Source: Dokdonia sp. Dokd-P16 (lineage in GTDB: Bacteria > Bacteroidota > Bacteroidia > Flavobacteriales > Flavobacteriaceae). Taken from it: 64,000 nt of DNA. The notes under the pieces were generated by a model. The model did no database searches, had not been told where the DNA came from, and was given only the letters and a program-made list of their open reading frames with translations. A program made the position numbers and the translations under genes. Of the stretch, positions 14,009-22,432 are shown piece by piece; position 1 is the first letter of the stretch; each line of letters opens with the position of its first letter. The DNA is taken from positions 2,107,001-2,171,000 of the forward strand of contig NZ_CP029151.1 in assembly GCF_003095655.1 (NCBI RefSeq). Reading direction: 5' to 3'.

Positions 14009-16210
14009 TTAATCTCTCTTACGATCGTCTCTTCTAGGTGGACGACGGTCATTATTGCGCTCTCTAGGAGCTGGAGCAACATAACCTTCTGGCTTCTCAA
14101 GCAATGCTTTACGAGAAACTTTTTCCTTACGAGTACGCTTGTCTATACCGAAGTATTTTACGTCAAGCTCGTCACCCATAGAAACTACGTCAGACGCATT
14201 TTCTGTACGTTCCCAAGCAAGCTCAGATACGTGTAGTAATACTTCGTTACCTGGAGCGTCAAGATATTCTACTACTGCACCAAAATCTAGCATCTTGATT
14301 ACCTTCACCTTGTACGTATTACCTACGACTGGCTTAAATGTAATAGAGTCTATCTTTGCAAGTACGGCGTTGATACCTTCTTGACCTGTTCCTAAGATTT
14401 CTACAATACCTTCTTCTGTTACTGGATCTTCGTTTATAACGATGGTAGTTCCAGTTGCTTTTTGAAGCTCTTGTATTACTTTTCCTCCTGGGCCTATTAA
14501 CGCACCAATGAATTCATTAGGGATACGTACACCTACCATTTTTGGAGCGTAGTCTTTTACATCCTCACGTGGAGTTGCAATAGTCTCTACAATCTTATCG
14601 AGTATGTGTAAACGACCATCTCTAGCTTGTTGTAAGGCAGCTACAAGAATCTCGTATGATAATCCTTTTACTTTAATGTCCATCTGGCAAGCTGTAATAC
14701 CGTCTGCCGTACCTGTTACTTTAAAGTCCATATCTCCTAAGTGATCTTCATCTCCAAGGATATCAGAAAGTACTGCATACTTTCCAGAAGCACCGTCAGA
14801 TATAAGTCCCATTGCGATACCAGAAACTGGCTTCGTCATCTGGATACCTGCATCCATCATTGCCATAGTACCTGCACAAACAGTTGCCATAGATGAAGAA
14901 CCGTTTGATTCTAACACCTCAGACACTACACGTACAGTATAAGGACAATCTGCTGGGATCATTCCTTTAAGACCACGTTGAGCAAGGTTACCGTGACCTA
15001 CCTCACGACGTGAAGTACCACGTATAGGTCTTGCCTCACCTGTACAGAAAGGAGGGAAGTTATAGTGAAGGTAGAAGTTTTCTTCTCCTTCGTGTGATGG
15101 CATATCTATTTTGTTTGCATCTCTAGACGTACCTAGTGTTACTGTAGCTAGTGCCTGAGTTTCTCCACGTGTGAAGATTGCAGATCCGTGTACAGATGGT
15201 AAGTAATCTATCTCACTCCAGATAGGGCGTATCTCTGTAGTCTTACGACCATCAAGACGAAGTCCTTCGTTAAGTGTAAGATCACGTATAGCAGCCTTTT
15301 CGGCAGCACGGTAATACTTAGATACAAGTCCACCAAAGTCTTCAAGTTCTTCCTCAGAAAAAGTTGCTTTGATTTCTTCTTTAATTTCTTTAAAAGCAGC
15401 GCTACGCTCATGCTTTGCAGATCCGGCTTGTGCGATTGCATATACCTTATCATACGCCATGTCGTGTACCTTTTGCTTAAGGTCTGCATCTTCTCTTTCG
15501 GCTGGGTACTCACGTACTTCTTTTTTGCCAAAAGCTTCTGCAAGACGAAGCTGTGCAGCACACTGTACTTTAATGTGATCGTGAGCAAATTTAATTGCGT
15601 CTGCCATTTCTTCTTCAGAAATTTCATCCATCTCACCTTCTACCATCATCACAGAATCTGCCGAAGCTCCAATCATCATATCGATGTCAGACTCTTCTAG
15701 CTGAGCTCTTGTAGGGTTGATGATAAACTCACCGTTTACACGTCCTACTCTAGCCTCAGAGATAGCACACTCAAATGGGAAGTCAGATAATTGGATTGCA
15801 GCACTTGCTGCAAGACCTGCCATTGCATCTGGCATAACGTCGTCATCATGAGACATTAACTGGATCATCACCTGAGTTTCAGAGTGGTAATCTTTTGGGA
15901 ATAATGGACGTAGTACACGATCCACAAGACGCATTGTTAATACTTCACCGTCAGATGGACGAGCTTCTCTTTTAAAGAAACCACCTGGGTAACGACCTGC
16001 TGCTGCAAACTTCTCACGGTAATCTACCGTAAGTGGTAAGAAGTCAAGATCTTTTTGTTCGTAGTTTGATACTACAGTACAAAGCAACATACACTTTCCA
16101 GACTGTACTACTACAGATCCGTGTGCTTGCTTTGCAAGTTTTCCTGTTTCGATAGAGATTTCTCTTCCATCACCAAGGTCGATGACCTCTTTGTAAACCT
16201 TTGGAATCAT
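14009..16210 (-). CDS. pnp: Polyribonucleotide nucleotidyltransferase (PNPase)
   Basis: 733 residues, normal for the family. Two RNase PH-like halves ([23 protein letters not shown] in the first; [13 protein letters not shown] and [11 protein letters not shown] in the second) flank a helical linker. They are followed by a KH domain ([20 protein letters not shown]) and an S1 domain ([23 protein letters not shown]), and a basic tail [18 protein letters not shown]. It degrades RNA from the 3' end by phosphorolysis. It lies downstream of rpsO on the same strand, as in many bacteria, separated by a 530-base gap that contains hairpins and could hold a leader for autoregulation. Confidence 0.97.
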   Translation of the reverse strand: MIPKVYKEVIDLGDGREISIETGKLAKQAHGSVVVQSGKCMLLCTVVSNYEQKDLDFLPLTVDYREKFAAAGRYPGGFFKREARPSDGEVLTMRLVDRVLRPLFPKDYHSETQVMIQLMSHDDDVMPDAMAGLAASAAIQLSDFPFECAISEARVGRVNGEFIINPTRAQLEESDIDMMIGASADSVMMVEGEMDEISEEEMADAIKFAHDHIKVQCAAQLRLAEAFGKKEVREYPAEREDADLKQKVHDMAYDKVYAIAQAGSAKHERSAAFKEIKEEIKATFSEEELEDFGGLVSKYYRAAEKAAIRDLTLNEGLRLDGRKTTEIRPIWSEIDYLPSVHGSAIFTRGETQALATVTLGTSRDANKIDMPSHEGEENFYLHYNFPPFCTGEARPIRGTSRREVGHGNLAQRGLKGMIPADCPYTVRVVSEVLESNGSSSMATVCAGTMAMMDAGIQMTKPVSGIAMGLISDGASGKYAVLSDILGDEDHLGDMDFKVTGTADGITACQMDIKVKGLSYEILVAALQQARDGRLHILDKIVETIATPREDVKDYAPKMVGVRIPNEFIGALIGPGGKVIQELQKATGTTIVINEDPVTEEGIVEILGTGQEGINAVLAKIDSITFKPVVGNTYKVKVIKMLDFGAVVEYLDAPGNEVLLHVSELAWERTENASDVVSMGDELDVKYFGIDKRTRKEKVSRKALLEKPEGYVAPAPRERNNDRRPPRRDDRKRD

Positions 16211-16565
16211 AAAATTTGTTTTTCACCTCGATCTATGTCGAGATATTCTCACGTGCAAAGGATTATTGTAATCCCGCTTTCGCTAAAATTGTTAATGGTA
16301 GAACACCCTTCGTGGGTATTCCATGTGTCGTTGCGTTGTGTAGTTGATGTATCTGTAAAAAGATACGGGATGATTAAAGGGTAGTTACTTCCCAAAAATC
16401 GGACACCAATGAAAAACTAGCTGTGTAAGCTTTCTTTGTCGTTCTATACATAATTACTTGTGTATAAAAGGACTTGGAGTATTATATGCCTTTCGGCGAA
16501 AATCTGCTTTGTATCAAATGAAGCTTTTATAAACTTATATTTTAATACTGAGTAGATAATGATCC

Positions 16566-16619
16566 GTTCTCGTTTAAGATGAGATAGTCATGTTGTAACT
16601 ATCAAAACTAGAGGAGAAC
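16566..16619. other. Nested inverted repeat, possible structured RNA or recombination site
   Basis: GTTCTC (16566-16571) and GTTT (16572-16575), then GATAGT (16583-16588), a nine-base loop, ACTATC (16598-16603), AAAC, and GAGAAC (16614-16619). Three helices are nested around one loop over 54 bases. No T-run follows on either strand. Confidence 0.4.
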
Positions 16620-16700
16620 ATCTGTAATGTATTTATGCTTTTGCAAGAGGTTGCGATTTATAGCATTGTACTCTTGCGTGGTTTTCCTATTTAAAGGAAT

Positions 16701-16731
16701 AAAAAAGGAGCTCCGTTAGGAACTCCTTTTT
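16701..16731 (-). terminator. Rho-independent terminator of rpsO
   Basis: Minus strand: AGGAGTTCC, loop TAAC, GGAGCTCCT, followed by six T. Only ten bases downstream of the rpsO stop codon. Confidence 0.85.
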
Positions 16732-16739
16732 TTAAAATA

Positions 16740-17009
16740 TTATTTACGGATACCTAATTCCTTAATAATAGCTCTGTAACGTAAAATGTCTTTCTTGATT
16801 AAGTAATCAAGTAATGAACGACGCTTACCTACTAGCATTACTAGTGAACGCTCTGTAACATAATCTTTACGATTTGTTTTCAGGTGGTTTGATAAGTGTG
16901 AGATACGTTGTGTAAAGATTGCGATTTGACCCTCAGCAGATCCTGTATCGTGCTTTCCTTTACCGTGTTTTGCAAAAAGCTCTTGCTTTTGTTCTTTTGT
17001 TAAATACAT
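16740..17009 (-). CDS. rpsO: 30S ribosomal protein S15
   Basis: 89 residues, the standard length. Family signatures include KHDTGSAEGQIAIFTQRISHL, HLKTNRKDYVTERSLVMLVGKRRSLLDYL and the C-terminal RYRAIIKELGIRK. It binds 16S rRNA early in assembly of the small subunit. It has its own promoter at 17063-17091 and a terminator right after the stop, so it is mainly monocistronic here despite lying upstream of pnp. Confidence 0.98.
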   Translation of the reverse strand: MYLTKEQKQELFAKHGKGKHDTGSAEGQIAIFTQRISHLSNHLKTNRKDYVTERSLVMLVGKRRSLLDYLIKKDILRYRAIIKELGIRK

Positions 17010-17062
17010 TCCAGTATTATTTTAAATGAAATTCATGTATTGATAGCGTCTCTATCAGCGTG

Positions 17063-17091
17063 CAAAGATACATTATTCTTTGTATTATCAA
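17063..17091 (-). promoter_or_regulatory. Promoter of rpsO
   Basis: Minus-strand TTG (17091-17089), an 18-base spacer and TATCTTTG (17070-17063) fit the Bacteroidetes -33/-7 consensus. The leader is about 47 bases and holds a small hairpin GATAG-CGTCT-CTATC (17042-17056). Confidence 0.6.
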
Positions 17092-17188
17092 ACTGTTGGG
17101 GCTTAATTTGCAGTCAATTCTCTAAATAATAGCTTCTAGCGTTAGTTTTTCAATGAAATGATAAGGTTATGAGTTGTTTGTAAAACAC

Positions 17189-17235
17189 AAAAATCACGTT
17201 AAATGGCATGAGTAATATCTGTTAACGTGATTTTG
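17189..17235 (-). terminator. Terminator downstream of the rhodopsin gene
   Basis: AAAATCACGTTAA and TTAACGTGATTTT form a 13-bp stem around a 19-base loop. A-rich and T-rich edges allow function in both directions. It lies 33 bases after the rhodopsin stop codon. Confidence 0.7.
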
Positions 17236-17267
17236 TTATTATTGAGTTTGTGAGTTGCTACTTATAA

Positions 17268-18110
17268 TTAGCTATTTGCTTTAACCAACTCTTTGTTTTT
17301 ACTTAGTGTAATTGCAAGGTTACCTAATAGTACACCATAGATAACTTTAGAACATACATCTGCAATAGTGTATACTAGTTGTCTAGCCATCACACCGTCT
17401 TCACTGTATAAAAATCCATCTACTCCTGTGAGGTATGGCATTAAGTAAGCTCCTGGGTATAAAGTCCATGAAATTAAAAACAAGATCCAGATATTAGAAA
17501 GTATTTTTTGTCCTGCAGGAGAAATGCCTTCTTTTCCTTCTTTGATTACTTTTTTCATTACCCATAAAATATGGAAGAAAAATGCAGATGAAATAGCTCC
17601 CCATACTAAAAAGGCAGTCAAGTTACTTACTTCATAAAACTGGCCAATGTATCCAGTAATAATCATCATTGCCCCAGAAAACCAGAACTGATTGCGTACA
17701 GAGCTAAATTTTGAAGAAGTTAAGCTTACCACAAATAGAATTTGGAATAAAAGCATAGGTACATCGATGAGCCAGTTGAGATAACGATATCCATTATTAA
17801 ATAAATCTCCACTTGGATCTAGAAAATATCTTCCTACTTCCTCATTATAAGTAAAACTTGATGTCCAGTTTTGCGCCTGCGCATATAAAAGTAAAAATGC
17901 CGATACCATCACCACAGCTGATAGGATGTTCGACATTTGGAATTTTTTATCTACATTTTTGATAGTAAGAATAAAGTAGAGTAATCCTGCAAGCATCACT
18001 GCGTACCCTAACGTAAGAATATGTGATGTAAATTGATAAGCAATCTCAGAGAAGCCTTCTGTAGCGCCTATAAAGTTTTCAAAATTTGCATTTCCTAGTT
18101 CTTGTGTCAT
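17268..18110 (-). CDS. Light-driven sodium-pumping rhodopsin (NaR, KR2 type)
   Basis: A 280-residue seven-helix retinal protein. Helix C carries the NDQ motif of sodium pumps, Asn112, Asp116 and Gln123, inside LNWLIDVPMLLFQ. Retinal attaches to Lys255 in ADVCSKVIYG, and Asp251 is present. Asn61 and Gly263, at the cytoplasmic uptake region of KR2, and His30 are also conserved. The sequence is nearly identical to remembered KR2. The clearest difference is Cys instead of Ser at 253, two residues before the Schiff-base lysine. It exports Na+ in light. No retinal-producing blh gene is in the window. An inverted repeat overlaps its likely promoter. Confidence 0.96.
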   Translation of the reverse strand: MTQELGNANFENFIGATEGFSEIAYQFTSHILTLGYAVMLAGLLYFILTIKNVDKKFQMSNILSAVVMVSAFLLLYAQAQNWTSSFTYNEEVGRYFLDPSGDLFNNGYRYLNWLIDVPMLLFQILFVVSLTSSKFSSVRNQFWFSGAMMIITGYIGQFYEVSNLTAFLVWGAISSAFFFHILWVMKKVIKEGKEGISPAGQKILSNIWILFLISWTLYPGAYLMPYLTGVDGFLYSEDGVMARQLVYTIADVCSKVIYGVLLGNLAITLSKNKELVKANS

Positions 18111-18162
18111 AGCAATTTTTTTATGGTTTTTCTTTTTCCATAAAATTACGACTAACGATTAC

Positions 18163-18200
18163 TTTGTTTAATATATTTAGTATTTAATTAAACAAAATTA
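18163..18200 (-). promoter_or_regulatory. Rhodopsin promoter region with a 10-bp inverted repeat
   Basis: TTTGTTTAAT (18163-18172) and ATTAAACAAA (18187-18196) are perfect inverted arms separated by 14 bases. The right arm overlaps TAATTTTG (18200-18193 on the minus strand), an exact TAnnTTTG -7 box, about 83 bases upstream of the start codon. A regulator bound here would cover the promoter. No clear -33 TTG is found. Confidence 0.4.
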
Positions 18201-18247
18201 AGAAAACAATAAGAGTGATAAATGTATATGCGACTTATTAGGTTCTT

Positions 18248-19144
18248 TTAGGAGGAAGTGAGTTCTGTAAATAATCCCTCTAGGCTCACGTTTTTTTGAT
18301 TGAGTTGTAAGATTTTAAGGTCGTTATCATGTGCAAAGTCAAAGACCTTTGCTCTCATATCATCTTGAGTACTAAAGGTAATTTCATATATAAACCCTGT
18401 AGTGTTTTTTACAGAAGCTACTTTGTCTAGCCTGCTCAATGCTACTTCTTCTACACGGTAATCAAATTCGGCAATGACTATTTGTTGCTGTCCATCGCGT
18501 AGCTCCGTCATTTTCTTATCTGCAACTATAGTTCCTTTATTAATAATAATCACACGATCACAAATAGCTTCTACCTCTTGCATAATGTGCGTACTCATTA
18601 ATATCGTCTTTTTCTTGCCTATATCCTTAATGAGATTTCTAATGTCTAATAGCTGATTAGGATCTAGTCCCGTAGTAGGCTCATCGAGTATCAATACTTC
18701 TGGGTCATGTAGTAAAGCAGTAGCAAGACCTACACGCTGTCGGTACCCTTTTGATAGTTGGCTTATTTTTTTATGTGCCTCAGAGGTTAGTCCTGTGAGG
18801 TTGATAACTTCATCTATACGTTCTTTAGAAACTTTATAAACTCCTGCGTTAAAAGCGAGGTATTCTCGCACATACATTTCTACATATAGTGGGTTGTGTT
18901 CTGGTAAGTATCCCACAGCACGACGTACTTCTTGTACATTGCTTTTGGTGTCGTGGTGATGTACTGTTGCCGTGCCAGACGTAGGAGCAAGAAAGGTGGT
19001 GAGTATTTTCATTAATGTACTCTTGCCAGCACCATTAGGGCCGAGAAAACCTACAATTTCACCTTTTTGTAAGGAAAAAGAAATATGATCAAGCGCCTTT
19101 TGCTTGCCGTACATTTTTGTGATGTCTGTTACTACAATGGACAT
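18248..19144 (-). CDS. gldA: Gliding-motility ABC transporter ATPase GldA
   Basis: 298 residues from the ATG at 19142-19144 (MSIVVTDITKMYGKQKAL), the usual GldA start; an upstream ATG at 19195 adds 17 atypical residues. Walker A is GPNGAGKST, the signature is LSKGYRQRVGLATAL, and Walker B is LILDEPTTGLDP. The H-loop is STHIM. GldA supplies ATP hydrolysis to the GldAFG transporter needed for gliding in flavobacteria; gldF and gldG are not adjacent in this window. It lies upstream of the rhodopsin gene on the same strand but separated from it by 137 bases. Confidence 0.9.
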   Translation of the reverse strand: MSIVVTDITKMYGKQKALDHISFSLQKGEIVGFLGPNGAGKSTLMKILTTFLAPTSGTATVHHHDTKSNVQEVRRAVGYLPEHNPLYVEMYVREYLAFNAGVYKVSKERIDEVINLTGLTSEAHKKISQLSKGYRQRVGLATALLHDPEVLILDEPTTGLDPNQLLDIRNLIKDIGKKKTILMSTHIMQEVEAICDRVIIINKGTIVADKKMTELRDGQQQIVIAEFDYRVEEVALSRLDKVASVKNTTGFIYEITFSTQDDMRAKVFDFAHDNDLKILQLNQKNVSLEGLFTELTSS

Positions 19145-19344
19145 AGAGGAGTATTTAATACTGTAAATGTAAGAATTGATAACGGGAGGATACATTTAAA
19201 AGTGTGACGATCATTTATGCCGATTAGATTTTAAGATAAGGATACGTATCGTATTCTCATTTTCATTAGTTTATCAATGTTTGATTGATAATTTCTCAAA
19301 ATCTATGCTCAATAAAAAATATTTCATAAAAGGAGCTAAATTAA

Positions 19345-19374
19345 TTGGCTCATTAGATATTTTTTCTACTTTAG
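19345..19374 (+). promoter_or_regulatory. Promoter of the aromatic amino acid operon
   Basis: TTG at 19345-19347, a 19-base spacer and TACTTTAG at 19367-19374, close to the TAnnTTTG box. Predicted transcription start near 19380, about 12 bases ahead of the leader peptide. The rest of the gap 19145-19344 shows only a GATACGTATC palindrome at 19241-19250. Confidence 0.55.
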
Positions 19375-19391
19375 CAGTCAAATAACTCAAC

Positions 19392-19472
19392 ATGTTATCA
19401 AACGTTTATTATTGGAACAATTTTTTCTATTTCTTCTTTTACGGGAAGAGATCAGGATTGATATTGTGCTAA
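19392..19472 (+). CDS. Leader peptide of the pheA operon (attenuation peptide)
   Basis: A 26-residue reading frame starting ATG at 19392 and ending TAA at 19470-19472. Residues 6-17 read YYWNNFFYFFFY, so ten of twelve are aromatic (five Phe, four Tyr, one Trp). The tail is GKRSGLILC. It directly precedes a terminator hairpin and the pheA operon. Stalling of the ribosome on these codons when charged tRNA-Phe or tRNA-Tyr is scarce would control the downstream structures. The gene is too short for standard ORF callers. Identification rests on codon content, position and the mutually exclusive hairpins. Confidence 0.85.
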   Translation: MLSNVYYWNNFFYFFFYGKRSGLILC

Positions 19473-19531
19473 TTTAATAACACTCAATATTTCAATAAGT
19501 CCTGATAAATTTTTATCAGGGCTTTTTTTTT
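19451..19531 (+). terminator. Attenuator: terminator (19498-19531) with competing antiterminator
   Basis: Terminator stem AGTCCTGATAAA (19498-19509) pairs with TTTATCAGGGCT (19512-19523), followed by nine T. The left arm can instead pair with ATCAGGATT (19451-19459), about nine base pairs including one G-U. That segment lies inside the last codons of the leader peptide. A ribosome reaching the leader stop covers it and lets the terminator form. A ribosome stalled on the Phe/Tyr codons leaves it free to form the antiterminator. Confidence 0.85.
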
Positions 19532-19539
19532 GCACAATT

Positions 19540-20358
19540 ATGAAAGTAGCAATACAAGGCGTACAAGGATCATTTCATCACAAGGTAGCTCAAGAGTTTT
19601 TTGGGGCAGACGTTGCTGTGGTGGAGTGCATGTCTTTTCCTAGACTAGTAGATACACTAGTAGAAGGAGAAGTTCAAGATGCTGTAATGGCTATAGAAAA
19701 TAGTATCGCAGGGGCAATACTCCCTAACTATGCGCTGCTAGATAAACATGATTTACACATAGAAGGAGAGTTTTACCTTGACATCCAGCACCAGTTAATG
19801 GCGCTACCAGGTCAAGGAATAGAAGATATAAAAGAAGTGTGGTCACACCCTATGGCAATCTTACAATGTCGTGAGTTTTTTAGAAACTATCCAGACATCA
19901 AGCTTGTAGAAGATACAGATACCGCAGGTGTAGCACGTGAGATACAAGAAATGCAACTACAAGGAATAGCAGCGATAGCCAGTACAGCTGCAGCAAGTAT
20001 TTACAAACTGGAAATCATTAAAGAGTCCATACAGACTATAAATGAAAATGCAACCCGCTTCTTTATTTTAAATAAGGATAAGAAACAAGTAGAAGGTGTT
20101 ATTGATAAGGCATCTCTAAGATTTTCGGCAGACCATAAGCGTGGTAGCCTTGCGGCAATATTAAATGTGCTGAGTGATTGCAAGATGAATCTCACAAAAA
20201 TTCAGTCCATGCCTATTATCGAAAAGCCGTGGAAGTATGCATTTTTTGTAGATGTGACTTTTGAAAAAATAGAAAGTTTTAACAAGGCAGTACAATTACT
20301 AGAAATCATGGCAAATGATTTTAAAGTACTAGGAGTCTACAAAAACAGAAAGCAATGA
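19540..20358 (+). CDS. pheA: Prephenate dehydratase
   Basis: 272 residues without a chorismate mutase domain. It converts prephenate to phenylpyruvate. The N-terminus VAIQGVQGSFHHKVAQEFF and the catalytic Thr-Arg-Phe of ENATRFFIL are as expected. The C-terminal ACT domain (about residues 190-272) retains GSLAAILNVL. The Phe-binding ESRP motif is replaced by QSMP in LTKIQSMPIIEKPW, so allosteric inhibition by Phe may be altered. It is the first structural gene after the attenuator. Its stop overlaps the start of the aminotransferase by four bases. Confidence 0.94.
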   Translation: MKVAIQGVQGSFHHKVAQEFFGADVAVVECMSFPRLVDTLVEGEVQDAVMAIENSIAGAILPNYALLDKHDLHIEGEFYLDIQHQLMALPGQGIEDIKEVWSHPMAILQCREFFRNYPDIKLVEDTDTAGVAREIQEMQLQGIAAIASTAAASIYKLEIIKESIQTINENATRFFILNKDKKQVEGVIDKASLRFSADHKRGSLAAILNVLSDCKMNLTKIQSMPIIEKPWKYAFFVDVTFEKIESFNKAVQLLEIMANDFKVLGVYKNRKQ

Positions 20359-21497
20359 TGCAACCAGCAAATAGGTTACAGGAAACCAAGGAATACTACT
20401 TTTCGCGAAAGCTTAAGGAAGTTCGCGCACTCATTGCAGATGGTCATCCTGTGATTAATATGGGAATAGGAAGCCCAGATATGCCAGCACCACCAGCAGC
20501 AGTTGCGGCGATGCTCAAAGGATTGCATGATAGCGTAGCTCACCAGTACCAGAGTTATACTGGTATTCCTGAATTACGAGGAGCCATGGCAGATTTCTAT
20601 AAAAAACAATATGGAGTAATCGCAAATCCAGACACTGAGATATTACCACTCATGGGTTCTAAGGAAGGGATTATGCACATCTCGATGGCATTTTTGAATC
20701 CTGGAGATAAAGTCCTTTTTCCTAATCCTGGATACCCTAGTTATGCTGCGGTAACAAGACTTGTGGAGGCAGAAGCAATTACATACGATCTTAACGAAGA
20801 GAACGGTTGGTTGCCAGACTTAAAGGCACTGGCGGCTCAAGATCTTTCGGGTGTAAAGATAATGTGGGTAAATTATCCTCATATGCCTACTGGGACTAAG
20901 GTGCCAGATGGTTTTTTTGAAGAATTGATCGCTTTCGCGAAAGCGCAACACATACTAGTAATCAACGATAATCCATATAGTTTTGTGCTTAATGACAATC
21001 CGCAATCACTGCTGGCAGTACCCGGAGCGTCTGAAGTAGCCTTAGAACTCAACAGTCTTAGTAAGACCTTCAATATGTCCGGATGGCGTGTGGGAATGGT
21101 ACTAGGAAGCGCCGAAAATATAGGACACGTATTGCGTGTAAAATCTAATATGGATAGCGGTATGTTTTACGGCATACAGAAAGGAGCTGTAGCAGCCTTA
21201 GGCCTAGGAGATGACTGGTTTGAGCATATCAATACCATTTATGGACGCCGTCGTAAACTAGTTTATGAGCTAGCCGAAAGGTTAGGTTGTACGTACGACA
21301 GAGATGCTGTAGGATTATTTGTTTGGGCAAAACTTCCCGAGGGAATCGATGCCGAGACATTTATAGATAATATTTTATTAGAGAAGTACATCTTTATCAC
21401 ACCAGGAACCATTTTTGGAACGATGGGGAAAGGCTACATCAGATTTAGCCTTTGTGTAAAAGAAGAAGAAATTAAAGAAGCAATAAGCAGATTTTAA
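20355..21497 (+). CDS. Pyridoxal-phosphate aminotransferase (aspartate/aromatic type, fold I)
   Basis: 380 residues. PLP-binding lysine in LNSLSKTFNMSGWRVGM, the substrate-carboxylate Arg near YIRFSLC, and GIGSPDMPAPPA near the N-terminus. Placed between pheA and tyrA, it probably transaminates phenylpyruvate and 4-hydroxyphenylpyruvate, or prephenate; that is inference from context. The start is ATGATG at 20355, overlapping the pheA stop. Two copies of the GCTTTCGCGAAAGC family lie in the coding sequence, at 20401-20412 (coding FSRKL) and 20930-20945 (coding AFAKA). Confidence 0.87.
   Translation: MMQPANRLQETKEYYFSRKLKEVRALIADGHPVINMGIGSPDMPAPPAAVAAMLKGLHDSVAHQYQSYTGIPELRGAMADFYKKQYGVIANPDTEILPLMGSKEGIMHISMAFLNPGDKVLFPNPGYPSYAAVTRLVEAEAITYDLNEENGWLPDLKALAAQDLSGVKIMWVNYPHMPTGTKVPDGFFEELIAFAKAQHILVINDNPYSFVLNDNPQSLLAVPGASEVALELNSLSKTFNMSGWRVGMVLGSAENIGHVLRVKSNMDSGMFYGIQKGAVAALGLGDDWFEHINTIYGRRRKLVYELAERLGCTYDRDAVGLFVWAKLPEGIDAETFIDNILLEKYIFITPGTIFGTMGKGYIRFSLCVKEEEIKEAISRF
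20401..20414. repeat. Intragenic palindrome copy, partial, in the aminotransferase gene
   Basis: TTTCGCGAAAGCTT at codons for YFSRKLK, close to the N-terminus. Partly degenerate on the left side. Confidence 0.75.
20930..20945. repeat. Intragenic palindrome copy in the aminotransferase gene
   Basis: CGCTTTCGCGAAAGCG, translated as AFAKA in the segment ELIAFAKAQHI. Confidence 0.85.
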
Positions 21498-21575
21498 GAT
21501 AATTAATAGCTGGATATGAGGTGTTTTTGTTAGTAAGACATTGAATTTGAGCAATTAGAGAGTAATATTTAGATA

Positions 21576-22427
21576 ATGAAAGACATTTACATCATAGGGT
21601 TGGGGCTTATAGGAGGATCATTTGCGCGAGATTTGCGCGAGCAAGAACCTGCGGCAACTATTTATGGTATAGATGCAAGTGAATCTCACGTAACTGAGGC
21701 GTTATCATTAGGTTTTATTGACAAAAGCGCCGTACTAGAAGATATTAAAGCAGCAGACCTCGTAGTGCTGGCAATCCCAGTAGATGTGGCTATTCACGTA
21801 CTACCAGACGTTCTTAATCATATAGGAGACGATACGATTGTGGTGGATATGGGATCTACAAAGCAAGCCATTTGTGAAGTAGTATCATCACACCCTAGAC
21901 GTCGCAATTTTCTTGCATGTCATCCTATCGCAGGAACAGAATTTTCTGGGCCTAGTGCTGCGATTACAGGCTTATATAATGGGAAGACTAATATTATATG
22001 CGAGGTAGAGAAAACAGCTTTTAAGCTGCAAGAAAAGGTGCTCGACCTATTTAAGAATATGGGCATGCGCATACGTTACATGGATCCTGTGTCTCATGAT
22101 AAACATATAGCATACGTGAGTCATCTCTCACACATAAGCGCATTTATGCTAGGAAAGACGGTGATACAAAAAGAGAAAAATGAGCGTGATATTTTTGACA
22201 TGGCGGGCAGCGGATTTGCATCTACCGTACGTTTAGCAAAAAGTAATCCAGTTACATGGACCTCAATTTTTAAAGAGAATAAAGAGAATGTCTTAGAGAC
22301 GCTAACTGAATATATTGCAAATCTCAACGATTTTAAAACGCTTTTGGAAAATGACGATTTTCAAGGAGTACACGATGAGATGGAAAACACGAATCATATT
22401 AAGGAAATATTAAACGGAATTAAATAG
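21576..22427 (+). CDS. tyrA: Prephenate dehydrogenase
   Basis: 283 residues. NAD-binding motif IYIIGLGLIGGSFARDL at the N-terminus; catalytic and substrate motifs HPIAGTEFSGPSAA and DKHIAYVSHLSHISAF. It oxidatively decarboxylates prephenate to 4-hydroxyphenylpyruvate for tyrosine. No ACT or chorismate mutase domain is present. It lies 78 bases after the aminotransferase in the same operon. Confidence 0.93.
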   Translation: MKDIYIIGLGLIGGSFARDLREQEPAATIYGIDASESHVTEALSLGFIDKSAVLEDIKAADLVVLAIPVDVAIHVLPDVLNHIGDDTIVVDMGSTKQAICEVVSSHPRRRNFLACHPIAGTEFSGPSAAITGLYNGKTNIICEVEKTAFKLQEKVLDLFKNMGMRIRYMDPVSHDKHIAYVSHLSHISAFMLGKTVIQKEKNERDIFDMAGSGFASTVRLAKSNPVTWTSIFKENKENVLETLTEYIANLNDFKTLLENDDFQGVHDEMENTNHIKEILNGIK

Positions 22428-22432
22428 TTTTG

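Larger units (their letters stand above)
16211..16739 (-). other. rpsO-pnp intergenic region with hairpins; no gene seen
   Basis: 529 bases with no convincing reading frame. It holds a half-degraded palindrome (CGCTTTCGCTAAAA near 16275-16288), a hairpin GAACACCC-TTCG-TGGGTATTC at 16301-16321 about 90 bases upstream of pnp, a nested symmetrical structure at 16566-16619 and the rpsO terminator. The hairpin nearest pnp pairs fully only as minus-strand RNA, so it may belong to the pnp leader. Confidence 0.55.

Noticed and set aside
15208-15636. 142-residue frame on the minus strand inside pnp
   Set aside because: Alternative-frame overlap of pnp; Lys/Gln-rich composition typical of a shifted frame.
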